Positions 49,683-59,059 of a stretch of 64,000 nucleotides of DNA are shown piece after piece (position 1 is the stretch's first letter; the number at the start of each line of letters is the position of its first letter). Below the pieces are notes generated by a model. It was not told the DNA's origin, did no database searches, and was given only the letters and a program-made list of their open reading frames with translations. Origin of the DNA: CAVWTN01 sp963757945 (GTDB taxonomy: Bacteria; Vulcanimicrobiota; Vulcanimicrobiia; Vulcanimicrobiales; Vulcanimicrobiaceae); assembly GCA_963757945.1 (NCBI GenBank), contig CAVWTN010000002.1:1984001-2048000 (forward strand), in the 5' to 3' direction. The translations under genes and the position numbers were made by a program.

Positions 49683-50699
49683 GTGAAGAAGCCATGGATC
49701 GGGCTCGCCGCGGCGGTGATGCTGACGGCGTGCGGGGGCGGGGGTGCGGGGACCCCCTCGCCCGCCGGCCCGAACTCTCCCGGGCCTGGGCCCGGCGCGA
49801 CCGCGACGCCGTCGCCTGTGCCCTCGGCGACGGCGCCGCATACGGCGGGCGTCGCGATGCTCGGGGCGTGCCGCGCGTTTCCGGCGGACAACGCATGGAA
49901 CGCGGACATCTCCGCGTATCCGCTCGATCCGAACTCGGCCGCGTATCTCGCCGAGATGAATCCGGGCGGCGCGAGCAGCCCGATCCACCTGCATCCGGAT
50001 TTCGGGAGCGACCCTTCGTACGGCATCCCGATCAACGAAGTGAACATCCCCACCGGCAGCTTCACGCCGATCACGTTCACCGCGTACCCGAGCGAGAGCG
50101 ATCCCGGGCCGTATCCGATCCCGGCGAATCCGAAGATCGAAGCGCCGACCGATTCGCACATGCTGATCGTCGACGATGCGAACTGCAAACTGTACGAGAC
50201 CTTCGCCACAGCCGGATCGACGGCGGCCGGCTGGACGGCGGATAACGGCGCGGTCTTCGATCTTAATTCGGACGCGCTACGTCCCGACGGCTGGACCTCG
50301 GCCGATGCCGCGGGCTTGCCGATCGCCCCGGGCCTCGTGCGCTACGCGGAAGTGCAGGCCGGCGAGATCGATCACGCCGTGCGCTTCACGATGCCGGTGA
50401 CGAGCAAGCACTACATTCACCCAGCCACGCACCAGGCTGGTTCGAACACGGCGAACGCGCCGCCGATGGGCCTGCGCCTGCGCCTGAAGGCCTCGTTCGA
50501 TACGAGCGCCTACACCGGCAACGCGCTCGTGATCCTAAGGGCGCTCAAGCGCTTCGGCATGATCCTGGCCGACAACGGCAGCTCGTTCTACATCAGCGGC
50601 GAGACCACGACGCTCTGGAACGACACCGACCTCAACCAGCTCAAGACCGTCCCCGCCAGCGCCTTCGAAGCCGTCTACACGGGGCCGCTCCTGCCCTGA
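49683..50699 (+). CDS. Lipoprotein of unknown function
   Basis: 338 residues. Lipobox MLTAC, Pro/Thr/Ala linker (~25-55), then a compact domain starting CRAFPADNAWNADISAYPLD with HPDFGSD, YGIPINEVN, HMLIVDDANCKLYETF and MGLRLRLKASFD. This FPADNxWN..HPDFG pattern occurs in an uncharacterised bacterial family; conserved Asp/His/Asn suggest an enzyme or sugar-binding fold, but none is assigned. GTG 49683 is preferred. The IS element inserted less than 100 bases upstream and may have removed its promoter. Confidence 0.65.
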   Translation: MKKPWIGLAAAVMLTACGGGGAGTPSPAGPNSPGPGPGATATPSPVPSATAPHTAGVAMLGACRAFPADNAWNADISAYPLDPNSAAYLAEMNPGGASSPIHLHPDFGSDPSYGIPINEVNIPTGSFTPITFTAYPSESDPGPYPIPANPKIEAPTDSHMLIVDDANCKLYETFATAGSTAAGWTADNGAVFDLNSDALRPDGWTSADAAGLPIAPGLVRYAEVQAGEIDHAVRFTMPVTSKHYIHPATHQAGSNTANAPPMGLRLRLKASFDTSAYTGNALVILRALKRFGMILADNGSSFYISGETTTLWNDTDLNQLKTVPASAFEAVYTGPLLP

Positions 50700-50732
50700 A
50701 GCAGACCGCCGCGGCGAAGACTGCCGCAACGA

Positions 50733-50759
50733 AAACGGCCGCCTAGACGGCGGCCGTTT
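50733..50759. terminator. Bidirectional terminator overlapping a coding end
   Basis: AAACGGCCGCC/GGCGGCCGTTT, a perfect 11-bp stem with loop TAGAC, T-rich after the stem on + and A-rich before it. The right arm and loop also encode the last residues and stop codon of the TlpA-like gene (50743). Confidence 0.9.
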
Positions 50760-51210
50760 CTTTCTCTTCGAGGACGCGCTCGATGGCCGCGTCGATTCGG
50801 TCGTGGCCTTTATCGCCCGCTTGGAAATGGCGGAGCTGATGCTTGCGATCGAACAGGTAGAACGCGGGGACCCCCGTGTTCTCGAAGCGATCGACGATCG
50901 TGTGCTCGTTGTCGATCGCGCACGGTTGCGTGATCCCGAACTCGCCGGTCGCCGCGGCGGTCACGCGCGCGACGTCCAGTTCGGCCGGTCCGCGCGGCTG
51001 GTGCACGGCGATCACGGCGAGCCCGCGCGGGCCGTACGTATCGCGCCAGGTCGAGACTTGCGTTGCGACGCCGTGGCAGATCGGACACGTGAGCGACCAG
51101 AAGTGCACCAGCACCGGGCGGCCGGCGAGCGCCGAAAGATCGGGCTCGCCGTTCACCCAGTGCTCGACGCCGCCGAGGTCCGGGAGCGGACTGCGGCTGT
51201 GAAGCGCCAT
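50743..51210 (-). CDS. Thioredoxin-like (TlpA/ResA-type) protein
   Basis: 155 residues. Thioredoxin fold with active site FWSLTCPICHGVA (CPIC) and cis-Pro segment NTGVPAFYLFD. No signal peptide from ATG 51210, so it may work in the cytoplasm. It begins 6 bases after ahpC ends and likely supports it as reductant. Confidence 0.8.
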   Translation of the reverse strand: MALHSRSPLPDLGGVEHWVNGEPDLSALAGRPVLVHFWSLTCPICHGVATQVSTWRDTYGPRGLAVIAVHQPRGPAELDVARVTAAATGEFGITQPCAIDNEHTIVDRFENTGVPAFYLFDRKHQLRHFQAGDKGHDRIDAAIERVLEEKETAAV

Positions 51211-51215
51211 CGGTC

Positions 51216-51770
51216 TTAGGCGACCGAGAGGAGCTTCTTGCCGGGCTTCCAATCGGCGGCGCACAGCCCGCCGGTCTGGAGCGCCTGCAACACGCGCAAC
51301 GTCTCGTCGACGCTGCGGCCGATGTTGTCGGAGGTGATCGTCGCGTACTTCAGGATGCCGTTCGGGTCGATGATGAAGAGCCCGCGCTGCGCCTTGCCGT
51401 CGGCCTCATCCAGGACGCCGTACGCCGCGGCGGTCTCTTTCTTGTAATCCGCGACGAGCGGATACTTGAGCCCCTCGATCCCGTTCTTGTCGACGGGGGT
51501 GTTGATCCAGGCCAAGTGGCTGTAGACGGAATCCGTCGAGGCGCCGAGCACGTCGGCTCCGAGCAGGGTGAAATCCTCGTAGCGGTCTGAGAGCGCGAGG
51601 ATCTCGGTCGGGCAGACGAACGTGAAATCCAGCGGATAGAAGAAGAAGACGAGCCACTTCCCCTTGTAGTCCGAGAGCGAGATGGGGGCGCCGACGTTCG
51701 CGGCGCTCGTTGCGCCTTTGGTGCTGGCCAGGGTGAAAGCCGGGGCGGGCTTTCCTACTTGTGCAGGCAT
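51216..51770 (-). CDS. Two-cysteine peroxiredoxin (AhpC-like)
   Basis: 184 residues. Peroxidatic Cys in FYPLDFTFVCPTEI and resolving Cys in GGLCAADWKPGKK. Reduces H2O2 and organic peroxides. ATG 51770 with AAAGGAA upstream. The Fur-type operator overlaps its -10. Operon with the TlpA-like gene; divergent from fur. Confidence 0.92.
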   Translation of the reverse strand: MPAQVGKPAPAFTLASTKGATSAANVGAPISLSDYKGKWLVFFFYPLDFTFVCPTEILALSDRYEDFTLLGADVLGASTDSVYSHLAWINTPVDKNGIEGLKYPLVADYKKETAAAYGVLDEADGKAQRGLFIIDPNGILKYATITSDNIGRSVDETLRVLQALQTGGLCAADWKPGKKLLSVA

Positions 51771-51793
51771 GAGTTCCTTTCGAACAGAGTGAA

Positions 51794-51830
51794 TATGACC
51801 ATCATAGTCAATACTGAACCGGGCTGACAA
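51794..51830 (-). promoter_or_regulatory. ahpC promoter with Fur/PerR-type operator
   Basis: On the minus strand TTGTCA (51830-51825), 18-base spacer, TATGAT (51806-51801). The near-palindrome TATGACCATCATAGTCAATA (51794-51813) covers the -10 and likely binds the adjacent Fur-family regulator. Confidence 0.6.
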
Positions 51831-51904
51831 GCGACTTTTGTAGTAAGATCCCAAAATCAGCGGGCCGGAAGAACGGCGCCGGCGGCGCCGGCAAGGGTGA
51901 AGCG

Positions 51905-52309
51905 ATGAAGGATATGGGCCCCGCCGCGAGGCGGCTTCCGAAAAACTACGAGACGATCCGAAAGGTCGTCGAAACGGGCGGACCGGGCTCGCATCATACA
52001 ACCGCCGAGATCTACGATCGGGTGCGGGCGCAGAACCCCAAAATCGGCTATTCGACGGTCCAGCGCGGGCTCGCGCGCCTGGCAGCGCTCGGCGAGGTCC
52101 TGACCGTCAGACTGCCGGACGAGGCCGGCATGCGCTACGAACCGCGGACCCGGCCGCACGGACATTTCCTGTGCACGGGCTGCGGCTCGGTCATCGACGT
52201 GCCTTATGCCCTGCCGGACCGCACGGTCGAGCGGCTCGCGGCCGATCTCGGCGTGCGCGTCGTGGATCACTCAATTGCGCTGGTCGGGCGTTGTAGGGCC
52301 TGCACATAA
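51905..52309 (+). CDS. Fur-family regulator, probably PerR-like
   Basis: 134 residues. Winged helix (HHTTAEIYDRVRAQNPKIGY, then STVQRGLARLAALGE), metal segment RTRPHGHFLCTGCGSVIDV, and a C-terminal RCRAC; CxxC pairs give the structural zinc site. Regulatory His and Asp are near the expected places. Divergent from ahpC with an operator between, so a peroxide-sensing role is likely. Confidence 0.85.
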   Translation: MKDMGPAARRLPKNYETIRKVVETGGPGSHHTTAEIYDRVRAQNPKIGYSTVQRGLARLAALGEVLTVRLPDEAGMRYEPRTRPHGHFLCTGCGSVIDVPYALPDRTVERLAADLGVRVVDHSIALVGRCRACT

Positions 52310-52489
52310 GGAGTTTGGCCGGGCCCGGCCAATAGAGCGGCATCGGCTGAAAGCGTCGGCGTGGTTGCTTGGAGCGACCCGCCCTTTCGCTGATGAGAAG
52401 TGGCGTTTCACGCCACCCGCATCTCGCGGTTCTCGCGCGTTCCTAGACGGCGGAACGTGCACCTTAGAGTGAGTTAGCAAAGCCGGCCT

Positions 52490-54286
52490 GTGGTCTCGTC
52501 TACACTCCAGTTGCGCCCGTATCAAGTCGAGGCGCAAAACGCCATTGTCGCTGCGCGCGAGCGCGGCGTGCGCCGCCAATTGGTCTCGCTTGCGACCGGG
52601 CTCGGCAAGACCGTCATCATCGCGACGCTGCCCAAGCTCTTGCAGTTGCGCGAGACCGACGTCACGCTCGTCATCGCGCATCGCGACGAGCTGATCCAGC
52701 AGATCTACGAACGCATGCGCGTGCAGAACCCCGATGCCCTCGTCGGCATCGAGAAGGCCGAAGAGCACGCAAGCCAAGCCTGCAACATCGTCGTCGCGAC
52801 CGTCCAAACGCTGACGGGAAAGCGCCTCAACGAATTCGCCGCGCATTTCGGGCGCCGGATTGCGCTGTTCGTGATCGACGAAGCGCACCACGCGGCGGCG
52901 CCGACGTATCGGGCGATCCTCGAGCGGATCGTCGCAAAGCGGCCCGAAGCGCTCGTGCTGGGCTTCACCGCCACGCCGACGCGCGGCGACGGCGTGCGCC
53001 TGGTGGGGCTTTTCGATGAGATCGTCTACGCGATGGACGCGCGCGCCGCGATCGACGAAGGCTATCTCGTCCCCGTCCGCGCGTATGCGGTCGCGACCGA
53101 GACGAACCTGGACGGCGTGACCGTGCGCGGCGGCGATTTCGTGCTCGGCGCGCTGGCCGCGGCCGTCGACAACGAGGAACGCAACAAACGCATCCTCGAG
53201 GCCTACACGCGCCTGACCCCGGGCCGCAAGGCGCTGATCTTCACGGCCTCCGTCGAGCACGCGCGCAACGTCGCGACGATGTTCCAAGATGCGGGCCTGC
53301 GCGCGGCCTTCGCGAGCGGCGAAACGCCGGATGCCGAACGCGAACGGATCGTGCGCGATTTCCGCGGCGAGGCGCTCGACGTGCTCGTGAACTGCGGCCT
53401 GTATTTGGAGGGCTTCGACGTTCCCGGCATCGAGGTGATCGTCAACGCGCGGCCCACGAAGAGCGCCACGCTCTACACGCAGATCACCGGGCGCGGCTTG
53501 CGGCCCGCCGACGAATACGCGTACGTCATCTCGAACTTCCCCTCGCGCGAAGCGCGCAAAGAGATGATCTCGCAGACGCCCAAGCCGTTCGCGATCGTGA
53601 TCGACATCGTCGATCAAGCGCGGCGCCATCAGATCGTCACGCTGCCGTTCCTGTGGGGGATGCCCTCGCAGATCGACGTGCAGGGCGAACTCGTCAGCGA
53701 CGTCGCCGACGAATACGAGAAGCTCTACAAGCGCGATCCGCGCGCCGCGGCGCGCGTGCGCACGGCCGAGCAGATCAGAGCATCGCTGATCGATACCACC
53801 GAACGCCACGTCCCCGCCTGGCAGCCCGTCACCGCGGAACATTGGCGCCTGATCCGGCCGCGGCTCGTGGCCCGCGATCGGAAGGGCCGCAACGTGCCGT
53901 CGTTCGAGGAGCGCTTCCGCGCCTACAAGCAGACGGCGCAGAAGGTCGCGCCGAACGAAGATGCGGAGCGGTTCGCCTTACGCGCGCTCAACGTCGACCG
54001 CAAGGCCGTGCGCGAAGAGTCGCTGCAGATCGACGTCACGCGCCGCGGGGACGAGTACGTCGCGCTGCTGACGAACGGCACGGGCCAGCCGGTCGAGATC
54101 GCCGTCGCGCCGCGCTTGCCCGAGGCGATCGCCGCGGCCGAGGAGCGCATTCAGAAAGGCGACGCGCGCCCGCCGCGCACGGTCAAGGCCCGCACGCCGC
54201 TGAACGGCGCCGGTGCGCGCAAGCGCTTCCGGCCGCGGCGCAAGCGGCGCGCGCCGCAGAACGGCGCGGCCGCGCAACCCGTCTAG
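52490..54286 (+). CDS. SF2 helicase (type III restriction-like/UvrB-like DEAH family)
   Basis: 598 residues. Q-motif-like LRPYQVEAQNAI, Walker A ATGLGKT (~36-42), DEAHH (~130), GFTATPTRGDG, helicase-C with FASGETPDAERERIVRDF and QITGRGLRP. A C-terminal ~170 residues ends in a very basic tail (RKRFRPRRKRRAP). No nuclease or methylase genes next to it, so a repair or RNA role is as likely as defence. GTG 52490. Confidence 0.82.
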   Translation: MVSSTLQLRPYQVEAQNAIVAARERGVRRQLVSLATGLGKTVIIATLPKLLQLRETDVTLVIAHRDELIQQIYERMRVQNPDALVGIEKAEEHASQACNIVVATVQTLTGKRLNEFAAHFGRRIALFVIDEAHHAAAPTYRAILERIVAKRPEALVLGFTATPTRGDGVRLVGLFDEIVYAMDARAAIDEGYLVPVRAYAVATETNLDGVTVRGGDFVLGALAAAVDNEERNKRILEAYTRLTPGRKALIFTASVEHARNVATMFQDAGLRAAFASGETPDAERERIVRDFRGEALDVLVNCGLYLEGFDVPGIEVIVNARPTKSATLYTQITGRGLRPADEYAYVISNFPSREARKEMISQTPKPFAIVIDIVDQARRHQIVTLPFLWGMPSQIDVQGELVSDVADEYEKLYKRDPRAAARVRTAEQIRASLIDTTERHVPAWQPVTAEHWRLIRPRLVARDRKGRNVPSFEERFRAYKQTAQKVAPNEDAERFALRALNVDRKAVREESLQIDVTRRGDEYVALLTNGTGQPVEIAVAPRLPEAIAAAEERIQKGDARPPRTVKARTPLNGAGARKRFRPRRKRRAPQNGAAAQPV

Positions 54287-54742
54287 CTAGTGGCCGCGCT
54301 TGGCCACGTATTGCTGGTGGTACTCTTCCGCGCGCCAGAACGTCCCCGCCGGCACGATCTCGGTGACGACCGGCGACTTGTAACGGCCTGAACGCTCGAG
54401 CGCGGCCTTCGAGGCTTCCGCGGCCGCCTTCTGCGCCGCCGAGTGATAGAAGATCGCGGAGCGATATTGCGAGCCGATATCCGGGCCCTGGCGATCCTGA
54501 GTCGTCGGATCGTGGATCGCCCAGAACGCATCGAGCAATTGCTCGTAGCTCACGCGCGCGGGATCGAACGTCACCTCGACGGCCTCCGCGTGGCCCGTGC
54601 GGTCGCTGCAGACTTGCTGATACGTCGGGTTCGGCGTGCTCCCGCCCGTGTAACCGACCAAGACGTCGGTGACGCCGGCGATCTCGCGGAAATCCGCTTC
54701 GACGCCCCAGAAGCAGCCTGCAGCGAACGTGGCTCGTTCCAT
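54287..54742 (-). CDS. msrA: Peptide methionine sulfoxide reductase A
   Basis: 151 residues. Active site ATFAAGCFWGVEADF at the N-terminus, then GYTGGSTPNPTYQQVCSD, DPTTQDRQGPDIGSQYRSAI and FWRAEEYHQQY. Reduces methionine-S-sulfoxide. No extra resolving-Cys tail. Fits the oxidative-stress theme of this stretch. ATG 54742. Confidence 0.93.
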   Translation of the reverse strand: MERATFAAGCFWGVEADFREIAGVTDVLVGYTGGSTPNPTYQQVCSDRTGHAEAVEVTFDPARVSYEQLLDAFWAIHDPTTQDRQGPDIGSQYRSAIFYHSAAQKAAAEASKAALERSGRYKSPVVTEIVPAGTFWRAEEYHQQYVAKRGH

Positions 54743-54809
54743 CCATTTGTCCTTTCGAAGGTTAAGGTCGTAGCGAAGGCGGACCGGGCAAGGCGCCGAA
54801 TCGCGCAGG

Positions 54810-57467
54810 GTGCGCTTCCTCGCCGCCGCCTTTCTCTTTGCCGCGCTCTGGTTTGGCGGCGGAATACCGCTAGCAGCTAAGACGGCCCCTGCAGCGCAGC
54901 CGGTTCCGCGCCCGACGAGCGTCCCCTCGCCCGGGCCGAGCGGCTCGCCTTCCGCAACCGGGCCGGCAGGCGCGGCGCCTTCGCCGCAAGCCTCGCCCGC
55001 ACAGTATTCGACGTTCATCAAGGGCGTCGACCGGCAGACCGGTCTGCTCGACGTGCTGCACAAGGATGACGACTACTATTTCGAATTCTCGAGCGACCAG
55101 CTCGATCGCCCGATGTTGATCGCGGCCGTCGTGGCCGGCGGTTCCGGCAGCGAAGCGTTCCCGGGCCGTTTCTTCAGCCCGATCGTCGTGCAGTTCCATC
55201 GCGTCGGCAAACGCATCCTGTGGATCAGCCCGAACCGCTATTACACGACGATCGGCACGGCGTCCGCCGCGGCGTCGCTCGCGAACTCGGTTTCGGATTC
55301 CGTGATCGCATCGTACCCGGTCGTCGCCGAGGACGAGGGCAAGAAGCGGATCGTCATCTCGGCGAGCTATTTCCTGACGGATGCGTTCAACGTGGGCCAA
55401 ACGATCGGGCGGCCGCAGCCGGGGCTCTTCGGCCTGATCGTGCGCCCGACGTTTTCGCTGGATGCCTCGCGCTCGTATTTCGAGCGCACGAAGGCGTTGC
55501 CGAGGAACGTGGAGCTGCTCGCGGACCTCTCGTTCGGGGGCCCCGCGGGGAGCGCGCCCACGGTGCCCGACGGGCGCAACGTGCAAGTGAAGATGCACTA
55601 CTCGATCGTCGAGCTGCCGCCCGCGGGCCCCTACGTACCGCGCCTGGCCGACGACCGGGTCGGGTACTTCCTGAGCGCCGTGAAGCGCTACGGCGACGAC
55701 GCGCTGCCGACGCCGTTCGTGCGCTACATCAACCGCTGGGATCTTTCGAGCGGGCCGATCGTGTTCTATCTGACGAACGAGGTGCCGCCGGAATATCGCG
55801 CCGCGGTGCGCGCGGGGATCTTGCAGTGGAACGGCGCGTTCGCGAAGCTCGGGATCGAGAACGCGATCGAAGTGCGCGATCCGCCGAGCGACCCCGATTT
55901 CGATCCCGACGACGTGCGCTATTCGACCGTGCGCTGGATCTCGAGCGATCAGCCGCTCTTCGGCGCGTACACGCCGTCGCTGGCCAACCCGTTCACGGGG
56001 CAGATCCTGCGCGCGGAGATCGTGATCGAGGGCGAGGCGCTGCGCTCGGTCAAGCGCGGCTACGTCGAGACCGTCGTGCCGACGCGCGGTGCGGCCCAGG
56101 AGGGTTGCGAGGCGAGCGATTGCGAGTACCAGGAGCAATCCGCGGAGCTGGCCGCGCTCGGCACGCTCTCGCTGCGCGCGAGCGGCGCTTCGAGCGCGGA
56201 GACGCGCGAGTACGCTGAGCAGTGGCTGCGGTCGGTCGCGATCCACGAGACGGGGCACGCGCTCGGGCTGCGCCACAACTTTGCGGCCTCGACGATCTAT
56301 CCGCTCGCGCGGCTGAACGATCGCACGTTCACGCGGGCGCACGGGCTCTCCGGATCCGTGATGGATTACAATCCGGTCAATCTCTCGCCGCGCGGCGAGC
56401 CGCAGGCCGATTACTTCCAAGAGCGCCTGGGGCCGTACGACGAGTGGGCGATCCTGTACGGCTACATACGCTTCGGCAACGTGGCCGCGCCCGAAGACGA
56501 AACGGCGCGCTTGCGCGCGATCGTTCAGGAGAGCACGCAGCCGCAGTATACGTACAGCACGGACGAGGACGCGTACGGCACGTACGCGCTCGATCCGCAC
56601 GTGGCGCTCTTCGATCTCTCCGCCGATCCGCTCGGGTGGGACGCGCGCCAGTATCGCGTGGTGGATCGCCTCATGGCGGATCTCGACCGCGTGTATCCCC
56701 GCGACGACCGGCCGTATTACGAAGAGCGTCGTGCGTTCCTGACGGCGCTCGGGAGCTACGATCGGGCGGACTCGCTGATCGTCAAGTATCTCGGCGGCAG
56801 CTACACTTCGCGCGCGCATCGGGGCCAGCGCGGGGACACGGGGCCGGTGACGCCGATCCCGCGCGCGACGCAGAAGCAGGCGTTCGATCTGCTGGCCGCG
56901 CACGTGTTCGCGCGCGGCGCGTTCCAGTACTCACCGCAATTGATCCGGCATCTGGGCGCAGATCGCTACTCGCATTGGAATTCGACCGGCGGGTTGCAGC
57001 GTCAGGATTTCCCGTTCAGCGAACTCGTGGCGGAGCTGCAGGACGGCGTGCTGCAAGACGTGCTCTCGCCGCTGACGATGACGCGCATCGCCGATCAGGA
57101 AGCGCTCGGCCACGGCGCCGCGCAGACGATGACGCTGCAGGACTTGTTCGATTGGATGAACGGCGCGGTGTTCGACGATTACACGAACGGCCGGCTGCGC
57201 ACGGTCGACCCGCTGCGCCGCTCGCTGCAGCGCCGCTATGCCGAGTTGTTGAGCGCGTACGTGCTTGCGCCGAGCTCGCTGCTGGATCGCCTGGGCTATC
57301 CGAGCGATACCTCCGCTCTCGCGCGCTACGAGTTGCACCGCCTGCAGCCGCAGCTCGCCGCGCGTTTGGCCGGCGGCGGCCTCGATACCGCAACGCGTGC
57401 GCACCTGGAAAGCCTGCAACACCGCGTCACGGAAACGCTGACGGCCCACTCGATCCAATCGAGCTAG
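54810..57467 (+). CDS. Secreted zinc metalloprotease (DUF5117/DUF4953-like)
   Basis: 885 residues. Signal peptide (FLAAAFLFAALWFGG), Pro/Ser linker, N-terminal region (~65-300: YFEFSSDQLDRPMLIAAVVA), then the metzincin site SVAIHETGHALGLRHNF (~478) with Met-turn SGSVMDYNPVN, and a C-terminal extension. Typical of large periplasmic or surface proteases of diderm bacteria; substrate unknown. GTG 54810. Confidence 0.85.
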   Translation: MRFLAAAFLFAALWFGGGIPLAAKTAPAAQPVPRPTSVPSPGPSGSPSATGPAGAAPSPQASPAQYSTFIKGVDRQTGLLDVLHKDDDYYFEFSSDQLDRPMLIAAVVAGGSGSEAFPGRFFSPIVVQFHRVGKRILWISPNRYYTTIGTASAAASLANSVSDSVIASYPVVAEDEGKKRIVISASYFLTDAFNVGQTIGRPQPGLFGLIVRPTFSLDASRSYFERTKALPRNVELLADLSFGGPAGSAPTVPDGRNVQVKMHYSIVELPPAGPYVPRLADDRVGYFLSAVKRYGDDALPTPFVRYINRWDLSSGPIVFYLTNEVPPEYRAAVRAGILQWNGAFAKLGIENAIEVRDPPSDPDFDPDDVRYSTVRWISSDQPLFGAYTPSLANPFTGQILRAEIVIEGEALRSVKRGYVETVVPTRGAAQEGCEASDCEYQEQSAELAALGTLSLRASGASSAETREYAEQWLRSVAIHETGHALGLRHNFAASTIYPLARLNDRTFTRAHGLSGSVMDYNPVNLSPRGEPQADYFQERLGPYDEWAILYGYIRFGNVAAPEDETARLRAIVQESTQPQYTYSTDEDAYGTYALDPHVALFDLSADPLGWDARQYRVVDRLMADLDRVYPRDDRPYYEERRAFLTALGSYDRADSLIVKYLGGSYTSRAHRGQRGDTGPVTPIPRATQKQAFDLLAAHVFARGAFQYSPQLIRHLGADRYSHWNSTGGLQRQDFPFSELVAELQDGVLQDVLSPLTMTRIADQEALGHGAAQTMTLQDLFDWMNGAVFDDYTNGRLRTVDPLRRSLQRRYAELLSAYVLAPSSLLDRLGYPSDTSALARYELHRLQPQLAARLAGGGLDTATRAHLESLQHRVTETLTAHSIQSS

Positions 57468-57473
57468 GCCGGG

Positions 57474-57544
57474 CGCCCTTCGACACGCTCAGGGTGACGG
57501 AACGTATCCCGTCACCCCGAGCGTGTTGCCATTGTCGAAGGGCG
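57474..57544. repeat. Palindromic repeat of the CTTCGACAAG..GGGTGAC family
   Basis: Left arm 57474-57498 (CCCTTCGACACGCTCAGGGT then GAC) and right arm 57511-57544 are reverse complements apart from a 9-base insert in the right arm. It fills the gap between two convergent genes and may act as a terminator. Same family as the target of the IS element at 48047. Confidence 0.8.
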
Positions 57545-57545
57545 A

Positions 57546-58703
57546 TTAGATGATCGAGATGGTCCCGCTCGAGGTGCAGGTCACGGTGACGTTCGTGACG
57601 CGCGGCGTCGACGTCGCGCCTTTGGTGCCCATCGGCAGGAGGCCGTTCACGATGGCGTTCGGAGGATACGCGCTCGCGTCGGGCGAGCCCGCCGGGGTGT
57701 TCGGCGTGGAGGCGACGAGCGAGAGCTGCAGGTTCGCCGTCCCGACCTTGTTGCACGTCGCGTAGAAGGCGTGGCCGTAGGCGAAGGGTCCGGTGATGCC
57801 GACGCCCTCGATCCAGCCGCCGCTCGGGCCCGTGATATCGCTGCCCGGGGTGCCCCAGGCTCCCGCGTTCCAGATGGATACGATGCCGTTCGGGGAGTCG
57901 CTCGGGGATTCGGCAACCGTGAACGTGCCGTTGTCGAAGGGGATGCCCTGATCGACGATGGGGAAGCCGTCGAAGTCGGCGGCGACTGCGGTGAACGTGT
58001 AGTAGTTTCCGCCGCTATTCCAATTCGCGTAGTTGAGGCAGGTCCCGGTGGTATCCGCGTTCTGCGCCGCGGTCGCGCACTCGATATAGCCGCTTGCCAC
58101 GACGCCCTTCAGCGCGAGCGGCTGCGAGGAGAAGTCGTTCGGGCCCGGGTTGAATTGGAACGTGCGCTCGCCTTCCGAGAGCACATACGCCGGGGTGCCG
58201 GAGAGGTTGACGACGCCGATCTTGTGCGAGCCCGGCGTCACGGTGAACAATGCCGTCACGGTGAAGTACGCATCGCTCGGCGAGGTCGCGAACGCGATCT
58301 GCACGGAGCCTTGATTGTTCGGCAGCGGGAAGGTGCCGTTGCAGGCGGGCGTCGGCGGCGTGTGGTCGTTCGGACAGTTCGGGCCCGCGTTATTGTACGC
58401 GGCGACCGGTGCATCCGTGACGACCGCGTTGCCGTCGAGGATGAACGAGAGCTTGTCGCTGCCGGGCGAGATGTACTTCGGCGAGCGGCGGCCGTTCGCC
58501 GAAGCGGTCGAGCCGGAGGTGCCGATGTTGCTTGCGGCGAGCTTGGGGATTTGGAGCGTGATGGTTGCCGTTGCGCTAGCGGCCCCGCTGGAGCCGCTGC
58601 CCGGCTGCGATGGGGCCGACGGGGACACGTTGCCGCCGCCTCCGCCGCACGCAGCTAAACAGACCGCCGCCGCAAGCGGCAGTGCGCCGAGGAGTTTTCT
58701 CAC
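57546..58703 (-). CDS. Lipoprotein of unknown function
   Basis: 385 residues. Lipobox VCLAAC, Gly/Ser linker, then beta-rich Ig-like or adhesin-like domains with paired cysteines (AGPNCPNDHTPPTPACNG, YIECATAAQNADTTGTCLN). No enzyme motif. GTG 58703 with AAAGG 9 bases upstream. Confidence 0.65.
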   Translation of the reverse strand: MRKLLGALPLAAAVCLAACGGGGGNVSPSAPSQPGSGSSGAASATATITLQIPKLAASNIGTSGSTASANGRRSPKYISPGSDKLSFILDGNAVVTDAPVAAYNNAGPNCPNDHTPPTPACNGTFPLPNNQGSVQIAFATSPSDAYFTVTALFTVTPGSHKIGVVNLSGTPAYVLSEGERTFQFNPGPNDFSSQPLALKGVVASGYIECATAAQNADTTGTCLNYANWNSGGNYYTFTAVAADFDGFPIVDQGIPFDNGTFTVAESPSDSPNGIVSIWNAGAWGTPGSDITGPSGGWIEGVGITGPFAYGHAFYATCNKVGTANLQLSLVASTPNTPAGSPDASAYPPNAIVNGLLPMGTKGATSTPRVTNVTVTCTSSGTISII

Positions 58704-59059
58704 GGAAAGGAGCCTTTCGTTGAGGCCCGGTCACGGCGCTAAAGGCGCGCGATGATCGAGAGAGTGCTCTCTGTCACATCGGCGGTAAGGCTGCTTTTCT
58801 TAGAGAGCGCAGCCCTCGCTTGCCAAAAGGTTTACAAGAGCGCCGCCATGCGGTTGGTAGTGCGTACCCTCGGCGCCGGAATGGGCGACTCGGGCGACAA
58901 CAGATCTGGAGATTTGTTTCACGGCTGTACGGTGTACGGCACGCGCTGCATCTGTTAAACTCAAGCGCACGATAGAGTCTTCGTTATTCTCGACGCTGCT
59001 ACGATCGGTCCGCGATTCCGGAGATTGGGATGCTACCTCCTCGCGATGAGGGGTGCTCG
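58704..59059. other. Intergenic region before the polysaccharide cluster
   Basis: About 350 bases, moderately AT-rich near 58900-58990. It should carry promoters for the lipoprotein and for ugd. A short inverted motif CTGTACGGTGTACGG is seen near 58925; nothing else is assignable. Confidence 0.35.

Noticed and set aside
52490..54286. Restriction or defence system around the SF2 helicase
   Set aside because: No methylase, nuclease or other defence partner lies beside it; neighbours are fur and msrA.
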